Shown here: piece by piece, positions 11,500 to 21,900 of the stretch
Layout: every line of letters begins with the position of its first letter
Position numbering within the stretch: the first letter of the stretch is position 1
Origin: Monocercomonoides exilis
Taxonomy: Eukaryota > Preaxostyla > Oxymonadida > Polymastigidae
Length of the DNA: 64,000 nucleotides
Assembly: GCA_001643675.2 (NCBI GenBank)
Contig: LSRY02000025.1
Span: forward strand, 1,118,001 to 1,182,000
Direction: 5' to 3'
Notes under the pieces: generated by a model
Database searches by the model: none
What the model was told of the DNA's origin: nothing
What the model saw: the letters and a program-made list of their open reading frames with translations, nothing else
Made by a program: the position numbers and the translations under genes

Positions 11500-13323
11500 A
11501 TGGTTATGATCTATATTCCCATCTCTAACAAATTAAAAATGTGTTTTTTGCTTTATTTATTTATTGGAATCTCTGCAATACATTGCGATGATCCAGTTGA
11601 TCAGACATTTATTTTTAGTGAAACTGGTACTGATTCAGAAACTTGTGGAACAACTGAAGATCCATGTAAGACTCTTTTGAGTGTCGTTCCGCGAATTGAT
11701 GTAAATGCACCTTGCACTTTTAAGTTATTAGAAGGCAATTACATAGAATCCAGCTTGACATTGGAATCTTGCAGGCTGGAAGTGTTGCCCGATCAAAATG
11801 TATTTGTTATTTTGGTTCACAATCAACAATCCACAGACCCTCTTTTCGTTAGTAACGCTGCAATTATTAAAATCAGCCACATCACTTTTAATGCGACAGT
11901 TACCTCGACAGTTCAGCCGTTACTGTTTGAACTCAAAGAAAACTCTGAGTTCACATTAACAAATGTGCAAATAAACTCAATGTGCACAGAAGATTCGCAA
12001 ATAAAAGAAGCATATTCATTAATTCACGCAACAAAAGCAACTGTGACACTGAGTTTTTTGACTGTTATTGATTTAACGACCATTTTGAAGATTACTTCAA
12101 CAAAAGAAGCTGATATTTGCGGATGGACAGTAGGATTCATTTCATTGGAGGAATGCACAACAACAATTGAAGATTCTAAATTTGAAAACGTAAGTTTTGG
12201 AGCAGTGTTTATGAGTAAAGGGAAAGCTTCATTGCACAACGTAACTTTTGGCTCAGAAACAATCAGTTCAAATTTTTCTGGATATATGCGGAATGTTAGA
12301 TGCGTGCAAAGTGGAGAGATTGAGGCAGATGGTATAACTGTCACAAATGCCAATGGAGATGAAATGTTTGGGCATTATATAGATGCTGTGGGCTGCCGAG
12401 CTCAAGGGGAAGAGTTCAAAGGAGAGACTGCCCCATTCTTCAGACCAATTCTCAAAAATGTGACAATTACGCAACCTGAATCCATGAATGACTATTTTTA
12501 TCTGACTTTTGACACCACAGGGTTGTATCCATGTTATACACGCTTCGAAACAGAGACGGGCTATCATCCGCCCATGCCCTCTTCAATACGTAATCGCCCG
12601 AACATTTACAATAATTACGATTTTGAGACGTATGTTAATACAAGCCGTGCTGAAGGTCGTATCAGAAAAGCAGCAATTCCAGACGATAACAGAACGATTG
12701 CCTTTGAGTTAATTTACAAAAGACACGGTGGAGTGACTGAATACTCCAACAGCCTTTCTGTTGATGCACCTGCACCACCAAGTCCAGTTAATCCTGATGA
12801 TCCAGAAAATCCTTTGCCTCATGAAGACGAAGACCCAGGCAAAGAAAAGCTGAGCTCTGTTTGGATAGGTGTGATTGTGGGAGGATCGTTTTTGGTGGTC
12901 ATTGCAGTCCTGATGATTGTGGGATTTATTCTGAGGAAGATTTATGGGCCTATCAACTTGAAGAAAGATGGAGCAGGTGTTGAGAAACTTGGTGGGAGCA
13001 CAGGAAATAAGGATGCTGCTGGTGCTACTGGAGTGTCGCAGTCAGAGGCCACTAAAAACGTGAAATATGTTACGGGGCCTCCAGAAATAGAGCTGAAGGC
13101 AATGGGTGCTTCTAATCAGAATCCTCAGGAATTAACTGCTCCTCAGAGACAGCTTACTCAGGTTTACGACGATCAATTTGACAAGACAGACTTATCTCGA
13201 AATTATGAAATTGACTGCCCTCCTGTTTTATCTCTTCCTCCTCAAGAAAGCATTGCTCTTCCTGTTGTTTATAACCCTATAACTGACGATGAAAAGATTA
13301 CTGATGATATTACACAGGATTAG
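11500..13323 (+). CDS. Secreted/surface beta-helix-like protein with one C-terminal membrane span
   Basis: Single exon, 607 residues. A hydrophobic signal sequence ends at ...GISAIHC near residue 29; the second in-frame ATGs at residues 3 and 14 could also be the start. The body begins FSETGTDSETCGTTEDPC, a Cys-bracketed opening seen in parallel beta-helix (pectate-lyase-like) surface proteins of oxymonads, followed by alternating hydrophobic rungs to about residue 400. A Pro/Asp/Glu hinge precedes a single membrane span (VWIGVIVGGSFLVVIAVLMI, near 453-475) and a cytoplasmic tail of about 130 residues. The ligand and role are unknown; adhesion or wall contact is a guess from the architecture. 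I associate it with a large multigene family. Confidence 0.8.
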   Translation: MVMIYIPISNKLKMCFLLYLFIGISAIHCDDPVDQTFIFSETGTDSETCGTTEDPCKTLLSVVPRIDVNAPCTFKLLEGNYIESSLTLESCRLEVLPDQNVFVILVHNQQSTDPLFVSNAAIIKISHITFNATVTSTVQPLLFELKENSEFTLTNVQINSMCTEDSQIKEAYSLIHATKATVTLSFLTVIDLTTILKITSTKEADICGWTVGFISLEECTTTIEDSKFENVSFGAVFMSKGKASLHNVTFGSETISSNFSGYMRNVRCVQSGEIEADGITVTNANGDEMFGHYIDAVGCRAQGEEFKGETAPFFRPILKNVTITQPESMNDYFYLTFDTTGLYPCYTRFETETGYHPPMPSSIRNRPNIYNNYDFETYVNTSRAEGRIRKAAIPDDNRTIAFELIYKRHGGVTEYSNSLSVDAPAPPSPVNPDDPENPLPHEDEDPGKEKLSSVWIGVIVGGSFLVVIAVLMIVGFILRKIYGPINLKKDGAGVEKLGGSTGNKDAAGATGVSQSEATKNVKYVTGPPEIELKAMGASNQNPQELTAPQRQLTQVYDDQFDKTDLSRNYEIDCPPVLSLPPQESIALPVVYNPITDDEKITDDITQD

Positions 13324-13526
13324 ATTTTTTGTGTAATATTTTTAGAAATTAGAAATGTTTTAATTTTTTTTCCACTTTTTTATTGACAAACATTGTGTAA
13401 ATGATCATCAGAGTATTCGTTTGTAAAAAATACTTTAACATTAATATTTTTCAATTGTATTTGAAAATGGAAATGATCTTCTTTTTTATCCTTTTTTGTT
13501 TTTTCTAATAAATCTTGAATATTCAA

Positions 13527-13908
13527 ATGCAATTTATCAAGCAAAAAGATTACTCTACTATTTATCCAATAATTAGACAAGCATTTGAAACCTTGTCTTC
13601 TGAGTCTTCAATCGGTTTTGCATTTCTGAATCAAAATCTTCGTGAAACTGTACAAACAACAAATAAATTAGCAGTTTGATAATAAATATTAAAACAAAGA
13701 TTATCTGTTAAGACTTTCATTGTTTTTTTGCGCGTGATAGTCTCAATGCCAAGAGAAAATGATTTATAAAAATTCAAGTCAGGCTGCAATTGATCAAATT
13801 TTAGCTTCTTCAACGCTTATCACGCAAACAAAAGAACAATGTGATAAGATTTTGCAACAAATATTGCCCATTCAATCATTATTTCAGGAAAGATTACAGT
13901 ATGAATAA
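13527..13908 (+). CDS. Small helical protein of 104 residues, function unknown
   Basis: Two exons, 13527-13673 and 13741-13908, flank a 67-nt intron with a GTTTGA donor and a GATAG acceptor. Both junctions are phase 0. The product starts MQFIKQKDYSTIYPIIRQ and ends LFQERLQYE. It is Gln/Ser-rich and predicted helical, with heptad-like spacing in the second half. It resembles small subunits of coiled-coil complexes, but I cannot assign a family. Only 35 bp separate its stop from the ATG of the next gene. Confidence 0.6.
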
Positions 13909-13943
13909 GTGTTGGATTATCTTTACATTTCTAACTTTTTCCG

Positions 13944-16900
13944 ATGTATAATTTCATTAAAAGGAAAAAACAAAAAGAAAGCTCTGAATCGACAATTTCT
14001 TCAGGTGAGCATGCAGGTCAGATTGCACCTTCTTTGATAAATGCAATTAAATCAATAAAAGTTTCACCACCAAACTTTTTGACACGAACCATGAAATCAT
14101 TGAAGAATACCTTAAAGCAACCACAAGAATCGAAAGCTCCAAAAAAAGCTGATGAAGTTTTGCAATCCGAAGATATTGAAAAAAAGAAAAATTTTGATGA
14201 TATTGAATTAAAAAAAAGTGAAACAAAAAATTCAAACGTTGATCAAACGACAAATCAGCCATTGTTACAGCAACACGAACAAACGCAGTCTACGGCTGCA
14301 GAAAATTCTGGCGATAATGGAAATCGTCAAATATCAAAGGAATTAGGCTCAATTTGTTTGGGAACTGAGCAAATTGAATCGAAATCTGAAAAAGGATTGA
14401 GTCAAAATCTGGAAGCTACCTCACAATCTGAAGTGCATGAGAAGAGCAATCATTTCTCGTTGCGGTCAGAGGAACAAGAAGCAGAAACTGCTCAGCACAA
14501 CAACTCAAAAAGTATTCCAGAAATCTCAATCGCAAAGTCCATTTCACCAGATCCTTCTTCTTCTTCTTCAATGCAAAAAGGAAAAAATCTGGAATCCTCG
14601 CAAATTGAAACTGTGAGCATTATGCCTCCATTGATCACAGCATCTTCCTCTTCAATAACATCCCGCCGTTCGCGAACACGCCGCATTATCGTTCCTTCGT
14701 CTTCGTCGCAAACAAATGCTCCTTCGCTTCAGTCATTTTCTACCCCAAAAAATGAGATCAATGCAGCACATTCAGGCACTGAGGATTTGCAGCAGCAGCA
14801 TTCTCCTGCTATTTCTTTAGCTGCTTCTTCGTCAACTTTCTCTTCATCGCTGAATGTTCCTTCGTCTCTGCTTCATCACACTTCCTCTTCTTCTACAGCT
14901 TCATCCTTCAGCACATCATCTCATTTTCTGTCTCTTTCTTTGACTTCTTCCCTTTCCTCTCGCACAATCACACCTCCTCTGTCCGCACATCATGAAAAAA
15001 GTGTATCGCCGCAGCCGCTTTCCTCCTCTTCTCCTACTGCTGCTAGCACATCCACATCCGACTCTGCCTCTTCTTTGTCTTCCTCCTTTTCATTTGGAAC
15101 TTCACTCACTTCGCACTCAAATTCCTCAATGGGTCATCTCACAGAGCATGTTGTCTTCACCGTGTCCGCTCCTTCGCCTTCTGCAAAGGACGAGGCACCT
15201 TCTCCTTCTGTCACACATTCCTCTCGGTCGACACTGACTGACTGGAGAAGCAGCAGAAGCAGAGCAGAAGCCAAGTCGAGAGAAAGAGAGCAAAAGAGAG
15301 AACGATCCAGATCAACAGATTCGTCAAAGCAGGAAAAGGCATTTTCTGAAAGAACAGATTCCAAAGATCATACACAAACTCAGCAAAAAGAGAAAGAAAG
15401 TCAAAAGGAAACCAAAGAAAACCAGGCTGCTTCTTCTCCCACATCTGATAAGCAATCGACCAAATCGTCTGCCAGCAGGTTCTTCGGCAAGCTTCTCTCC
15501 CGTGCTGCTGCAGTTGTTTCATCATCTCCTTCTTCTCATTCACCTTCGCCTTCTCCTTCATCTTCTCCTTTGCCTTCGCCAACTCTTTCTCCTTCGTCTT
15601 CTCCTCCGCTTGCACATTCACCTGCTCCATCTTCCTTATCTTCCTCAAAAACATCTCCTTCTCATTCATTCTTGTTGAATGAAAATCGCCCTCAAACAAG
15701 TCAAAATTCGCAGAAAGCACAAAATATTTCAGCATCTCATTCTATTTCATCAAATGAATCGCTTCCATCAAAACAAGAATCTACACAATCTTCGAATCTT
15801 CCTCAGAATGCAGCTGCTTCAAATGAGCATCAGACATCTGCATCAGCAGCAGCGGAGCAATCAGCAACAACATCTCATCCATCAGACAAGACAAATGCAA
15901 ATGAAATATCTTCATCTGCTGCTCAATCATCTTCCACTTCCTCTTCTTCTTCTGCTGCGTCTTCGATCAAGTCAACATTTATGTCTTTCCTCTCATCAGC
16001 ATCTTCCCAATTTAGCAAACCTGAACGGCATTCATTCTTCCTGCTGCCAACAACAGACAATATCGCACACCCAGATGAAGCACAGCCACCAATTGCAAAG
16101 GAAGTGAATGAGACAAAGGAACAGAATGAGAGCAAAACGAAGGAAACACAACAAGAACAAGAACAAGAACAAGAGTTTATCTCGAGTGATGATAAAATTG
16201 ATGAGACAGAACATAAACAGACAATTGAAAGTGAAAGACAGCAAGAGTCTGCTGACTTGTTGGATGTTCAACAAATAATTAGAGATGAAAAACAACCAGA
16301 GAATATTGAAGTTGAATCAAAAGGACCTCCAGCAGTTGACGCAGAAACAACTTCCAATTCTTTGAAAGAAGAATTATCAGGAAAAGTTAGTGATTCAACT
16401 GATTCTGAAGAGCTGGAAAAGGTTATTCCTCAGCCAGCGTTGTCAGAAAAGGAGTGTGTATCAGATGTTGCATTAAGCTCAACTAATTCAGATGAATGTA
16501 CCGATCTGAATGTTTCAGAAAAGGAAACCGTATCAGCAGAAGAGATTCTTCAGACAAGTGTCAAAGATGATGCACAAGAACAAATACAGACAGAAAACAA
16601 TAAACCAGAGAACAATTCTGAAGATACTAAAATTGCAAATGATGAGACTTCTGTTTCAGAGCAACCTCCAACTGTTGAAAGTGTCATCTCAACAGAGTCG
16701 AAAGTCAGCACTGCAGATGAACATGCAAATCCACCCACAAACTCAGAGTTAGCGTTTGAAGAGAGCATTCCATTTGAATCTCAACAGAATTCTCAGTCTT
16801 CGCATGAAGAGTTGCCTCAATCGCCAACTCTGCTCTCTCCTGCTGTTCTTTCATTTGACCAGCCTCTGTTCTTAAACAATCCAATTGGCTCGTCTCTTTC

Positions 16901-17414
16901 CAGAGATTCAGAACAACTTGATATCTCAGAAGTGGTCAACAATGATGTAATAGTACCAGAAGAAATTGAAGAAGTTGAACCTTTAAGTATTAAAAAGAAA
17001 GCACATGAAGAGGTTATTGAGGGAAAGACTGATAACAAGGAGGAAATTGAAAAAGAAGATAGTGACGTTTATGCTTCTGAGAAAACTGTTGCTGAAGCTG
17101 AAGCTGAAACAGAAAGAAGTGAATCAAAAGATATTTCTGGAGAGTTAACAGCAGAAGACGAAGATCCAATGAAAAGCATGGAGAGCATTCTCAGAACAGA
17201 AGAAAATGACGATGAAGATGGACTTTTTGGGGAAGAAGATGAATTGATGGATGATGATTTACTCAACTCTGTGTTTGCAGCCGAGCTTGAGAGAGATTCA
17301 CTTCAGATGGAAAAGAAAAAGATAAGGTCTTCAAAAAAAGGAGAGAAAGGAAAAGGAACATCAAAAAAGGGAAAGAAAGGTGCAACAAAAAAGAAATTGA
17401 AAGAGATTGAATGA
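13944..17414 (+). CDS. Serine-rich, disordered protein with acidic middle and lysine-rich C-terminus
   Basis: Single exon of 1156 codons. The N-terminus is basic (MYNFIKRKKQKESS). Residues about 200-690 are dominated by Ser, Thr and Pro with runs of TCT/TCA/TCC codons. A short R/S/E-rich block lies near 430-470. Residues about 710-1110 are rich in Glu, Asp and Lys. The last 40 residues form a strongly basic tail of KKG-type repeats. There is no globular domain that I recognise. A conserved-looking ARFFGKLLSRAAAVVSS-like segment sits near 515-530. It may be a nuclear or cytoskeletal scaffold, but this is only composition-based. Confidence 0.7.
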   Translation: MYNFIKRKKQKESSESTISSGEHAGQIAPSLINAIKSIKVSPPNFLTRTMKSLKNTLKQPQESKAPKKADEVLQSEDIEKKKNFDDIELKKSETKNSNVDQTTNQPLLQQHEQTQSTAAENSGDNGNRQISKELGSICLGTEQIESKSEKGLSQNLEATSQSEVHEKSNHFSLRSEEQEAETAQHNNSKSIPEISIAKSISPDPSSSSSMQKGKNLESSQIETVSIMPPLITASSSSITSRRSRTRRIIVPSSSSQTNAPSLQSFSTPKNEINAAHSGTEDLQQQHSPAISLAASSSTFSSSLNVPSSLLHHTSSSSTASSFSTSSHFLSLSLTSSLSSRTITPPLSAHHEKSVSPQPLSSSSPTAASTSTSDSASSLSSSFSFGTSLTSHSNSSMGHLTEHVVFTVSAPSPSAKDEAPSPSVTHSSRSTLTDWRSSRSRAEAKSREREQKRERSRSTDSSKQEKAFSERTDSKDHTQTQQKEKESQKETKENQAASSPTSDKQSTKSSASRFFGKLLSRAAAVVSSSPSSHSPSPSPSSSPLPSPTLSPSSSPPLAHSPAPSSLSSSKTSPSHSFLLNENRPQTSQNSQKAQNISASHSISSNESLPSKQESTQSSNLPQNAAASNEHQTSASAAAEQSATTSHPSDKTNANEISSSAAQSSSTSSSSSAASSIKSTFMSFLSSASSQFSKPERHSFFLLPTTDNIAHPDEAQPPIAKEVNETKEQNESKTKETQQEQEQEQEFISSDDKIDETEHKQTIESERQQESADLLDVQQIIRDEKQPENIEVESKGPPAVDAETTSNSLKEELSGKVSDSTDSEELEKVIPQPALSEKECVSDVALSSTNSDECTDLNVSEKETVSAEEILQTSVKDDAQEQIQTENNKPENNSEDTKIANDETSVSEQPPTVESVISTESKVSTADEHANPPTNSELAFEESIPFESQQNSQSSHEELPQSPTLLSPAVLSFDQPLFLNNPIGSSLSRDSEQLDISEVVNNDVIVPEEIEEVEPLSIKKKAHEEVIEGKTDNKEEIEKEDSDVYASEKTVAEAEAETERSESKDISGELTAEDEDPMKSMESILRTEENDDEDGLFGEEDELMDDDLLNSVFAAELERDSLQMEKKKIRSSKKGEKGKGTSKKGKKGATKKKLKEIE

Positions 17415-17510
17415 AGGAATTCTGTAATTTTTGCGTTCTTTCTTATTATTTCTAACAATTTGTGATTGATCTTTCTTCACAAATAGGTTGAGTATGTACT
17501 TCTGTTTTTG

Positions 17511-17512
<2 letters not shown>

Positions 17513-17547
<35 letters not shown>
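17513..17547. repeat. (ATT)n microsatellite
   Basis: Uninterrupted ATT trinucleotide run of about eleven units, followed directly by a short TTTTA repeat. Confidence 0.9.
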
Positions 17548-18280
17548 TTATTTTATTTTAGTTAGACTCTTTGTGACAAAATATTTATGCTGTCAACAGA
17601 GTTTTACAAATTCGAGTGTAATAACTTATGAAGAAAAAAAATATTTTTTTTCTTTCAAATGATATTCTTTTTGTATTTTTTTTTTCTTTTTGAATAAGAA
17701 TTACTCAAAAATCACTCATATTTTTATTGAAAGTATTTATTTCCAGGTAAAAAAAAATCATAAACATAATTCTGCTCAAATTTTATTACAGTGAACAACA
17801 ATAATGAGCTATTAAATATTATTATCCAAATTTGAATATTTCAAGAAAAAACAAAAAATTTTTTCCTTCAATTTTGTTTGAAAATAGAGAATTCGAAAAA
17901 CTGTGAAAAAAAAGAAAAAACTGTTAACATTTCTTTTTTCAAAAAAAAAAACTTTCTATAAATAAAAAATCAAAAATCAATCGAGATAAGTATCACTAAC
18001 CAACAAAAATTGTTACCCATTACGATGTTCTGACACAAGCAGAACGCTTTGACTCTTTCAGAATAGTATTTTTTATTCTTTTTGAATAATAGTTGCTGTC
18101 TAATTGTCTGGTTGAAAAACATTTCATTTTTATATTGATTTTTTTGACAGATAAATGAGAATTTATTATGGAATAAATATTGTTGCTCAAACAATTCTCT
18201 CAATGTTATGTTTGAGCAATGGTGAATAATTTATTGACTGCATAAAAAAAGTGATGAAGCGATGAAATACAGTCCAGACC

Positions 18281-18341
18281 GGATATTATCAAATCGGGTT
18301 TACACAACTTTTTGTGACTATGTCCGATTGTGATAATATAC
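18281..18341. repeat. Imperfect inverted repeat (hairpin)
   Basis: GATATTATCAAATCGG on the left arm pairs with CCGATTGTGATAATAT on the right arm, with an inner CACAA/TTGTG stem around a T-rich loop. The function is unknown. It lies in a gene-free stretch and could be a structured RNA or the remnant of a small inverted-repeat element. Confidence 0.5.
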
Positions 18342-18689
18342 GAAGAGATTATCTCCGGTTTCGATTGTAAAATTTTTGACCAAATAATATCATATTTCCC
18401 ACTTTTCTTTAAGAATTTCACATATGGATAATAAAATATCAGATAGTTGATCGAACAGTTTCATTATTGTCGATAACACAATTGAAATTATTTTTTGTTT
18501 CTGGTTATTTTTTTGGAGTCTATCAATAACTCATAAATATTTTTTTTTTTTTTTGATGAAATCATTCGTGATAAATAATGAATGAATTTTTATTTTAAAG
18601 AAAACAAAAAAAGTCATAAATATGAAATAATGAACAATAAATTAATACAAAGTTTGTTTATTATTCCTATACGTTTTTCTATCTGTCTA

Positions 18690-18799
18690 TCTTTCTTTTT
18701 TCTTTTATCTTTTATCTTTTATCTTTATCTTTTTTCTTTTTTCTTTTTTCTTTTTTCTTTTTTCTTTTTTCTTTTTTCTTTTTTCTTTTTTCTTTTTTC
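18690..18799. repeat. Pyrimidine tandem repeat, CTTTTTT-type
   Basis: Starts with TTTATCT/TTTTATCT units and becomes a regular array of CTTTTTT heptamers on the plus strand. Confidence 0.9.
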
Positions 18800-18969
18800 A
18801 TTTGATAATGAGGAAAGTTGGTGAAGGACGTGACGAATTTTTTTCTTCATGTTTCTCAGGGCTATTTTTTTGTCTCAATAAATGAAAAATGTTTTTCGTT
18901 GCAGAATATTCACATATCCTAACATTAGAAAAAAATTTTTTGAAACCATAATAATACGGCACCAGTTCA

Positions 18970-21900
18970 ATGTCTGAATCAGTCGTTGTTGCAGTGAGAG
19001 TACGCCCTCTTAACTCGAAAGAAAAAAAGGAAAAATGTACGGAAATACAAAATATTAACGGAAAGTCTATAACAATTGTAAATCCAAAAAAGTTTGCAAA
19101 AAATTCATTATTTTGAAAGATTAAAATTTTGAAAAAGTACAAAAGAGTCTAAAACATTCACATACGACTATGTTTATGGAACTTCAACAACTCAAGATGT
19201 TTGCTTTAACTATTTATAATTTCTCACGTTTTCTTTCATTTTTTTGACATTTTTATTAAAGCAAGTTTTCAATGATTTAGGAACGCTTTATTTGGAAAAT
19301 TGCTGGAATGGCTATAATTGTACTTTGTTTGCATATGGTCAAACTGGCGCTGGGAAGTCTTATTCAATGACAGGATCAAGAGATTCGTCTGAAACTCGAG
19401 GAATTATTCCACGTGGCTGTGAAGAAATGTTTCGTCGAATTGAAGGAAACGATAATCCTGATATATCATATGAAGTCAGAGTATGCATTGCTTTTCTGGA
19501 TTTGTTCTATTTTTATTTGATATATTTTTATTTCAAAAAAAGGTGTCTTATCTCGAACTTTATAATGAAAAATTGAGAGATTTGCTTGATCCAAAAACTT
19601 CGAAAACTATAAAAATTCGAGAATCTCCAACTAAAGGAGTATATGTTGAAAATTCATTGGAAGAACTTGTTTCAAATTATGATGAAATTGAATCTTTGCT
19701 GGATGCTGGAGAGAAATCAAGAACTGTTGCAGCAACTCAAATGAACGCAACAAGCTCTCGTTCTCATTCAATTCTTACAATCTTTTTCACACGTTTTGAA
19801 GTATTATATTCACTCTTTAATCAATTAACATAATAATTAATACTAATATTTTGATAAATATCATTATTCAATGTTTTATAGACTATAGAAGGCAAAAAGA
19901 CACAAAAGGATGCATTAATTAATCTGGTAGATTTGGCAGGAAGTGAACGACAATCAAAAACTGGAGCAACTGGAGAGAGATTGGCTGAAGCAAACGCAAT
20001 CAACAAAAGTTTATCAGGTTGGATAACTCATTATTCATTGTATTTTCAACATTTATTTGTGTTTATTTCTTTATACAATTAATTGTTCATCATCACTCAT
20101 CTTTCCGTTGCCTATACTTTAATTCACCACATCTTTGTTAATAACAATTTTTTTCATTCAAAAATGCTAACAAATAAATTAAGCGCTGGGTAATGTTATT
20201 TCTGCACTGGCTGAGCATTCAAAAGGGAAGAACACTTTCGTTCCCTATCGTGACTCAACATTAACGCGAATGCTGCAAGACTCTCTTGGCGGGAATAGCA
20301 AGACTATTATGATAGCTGCTATGTCGCCTGCTTCCTCCAATTACGATGAAGGTATTTCTTTTTTTTCAAATTTTCTTTTATCCTTTAAAAACTTTCAACA
20401 TTATGTTAATTTTCATTCATTCATTCATTCTTCTTCACATTAACCCCAAATAGGCGTTTCAACACTTCAATATGCTGATCGAGCCAAGCAGATTAAGAAT
20501 AAGCCAGTTGTGAATGAATCAGAGACCGACAAGTTGATCAAAGAGCTTCGTGCTCAACTTGAACAACTCCAACAGCAGCTGGCTGCTGGCGGTTCTTCTC
20601 TTCCGTCGAATGGTGATGGCTCATTGGAAGGTGTGGATTTTCAGTGATTTGTTGAATGATATTTCATCATTTCCTATTCTTTTATGACACAAATGATGTT
20701 TTGTTGATATTCAGGCGAACAACAAGCAAAGACAGAGGAGCAAGCAAAAATAGACGAAGAAATACAGAAGATGCAGCAGGATTTGGAGGAAACGAAGCGG
20801 AAGTTTGCTGAATCAGAGACAGAAACAAAGCAAATGGAGGAGCAGCTGCAAGGAGAGAAGGCAAAATACGACATTATGAAGCAGAATCTTCTGGCTGAGA
20901 AGGAAAAAGCGATGTTGAGAAAGCAGCAAAGAGAAGAGGAAGAGGCAGCGCTCCAAGCAGCAAGGAGCGAGGAAGAGCAGAGGCTGGCTGAGGAGAACAG
21001 GAAGAAGGAGGAAGAGGAAGACAGACAAAGAGACGAGCTATTGGCAAAAGTGGAGGCGTCTCTGAAGGAAGTGGAAGCGAAGAAGGCGAGACTCACAAAG
21101 GAGAAGATGAGTCTTGATGAGAAGGAGAAGGACATTGAGAGGAAAGAGAAAGAGATTGAGCTTCTTACTGAGGAGAGGGAGGAGATCAAGGAAGAGATGG
21201 CATGCCTTGGGAAGCAGCTGTACAACCTGACAGCAACAAATGAAGAGAAGGAGCAGAAGGCAGCAGAAGCACGAAGGCGAAGACAGGAATATCTGAGTGA
21301 CTATGGATTGGATGTGAGAGAGATGAAGGAGCTGATGGGAGTGGAAAGCGGCGGGCCAACTTTAAAGAACTTGTCTGTTGACAGCGCATTGAATGGGAAT
21401 CTGGTGTGGTTTATCAGAACGAAAGAGAACAAAAAGGGGATGAATGGAGAAGAAGATGGAGAGAATGCTAATGAGCAATCAGGTTCAAATGCACAAGATG
21501 AAGAAGACGAAGATTCGCTATCTGAATCGACGGATGAATACGACTTCCTTTTGAACTCGTCCGGCAACAGCAAAGCGGAAAGGAAGCATCGCTCGTCTTC
21601 CACAAACACACACTTTTATGTGACCACTCTTGTTGGATGCGACCCGTCGAGCTGTCACATCTGTATTCCGAGTGGAGTGTGCGACGGAGTTGGAAGTCTG
21701 CATGCGGTGTTTGTGTATGATGTGGAGTGGAAGGAAGTGTTCATCAACCCTCTTCCAGGAAAGAGAGTGCTCGTGAATGGCGTCTGGGTGGAGCATCAGA
21801 AGAGAGGCGAGGGAGAGGTTGTGGAGATGGCAGGGATGGATGAACAGCAGCTCTTTGGAAATTACAAGAACAATAAAACAGAAGCTGAAGAAGCTGCTCA

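Larger units (their letters stand above)
17415..18969. other. Long AT-rich intergenic region 5' of the kinesin gene
   Basis: About 1.55 kb with no credible exon on either strand. It contains an ATT microsatellite, a pyrimidine CTTTTTT tandem repeat and a hairpin-forming segment, each listed separately. The segment next to 18969 should hold the kinesin promoter. Confidence 0.5.
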
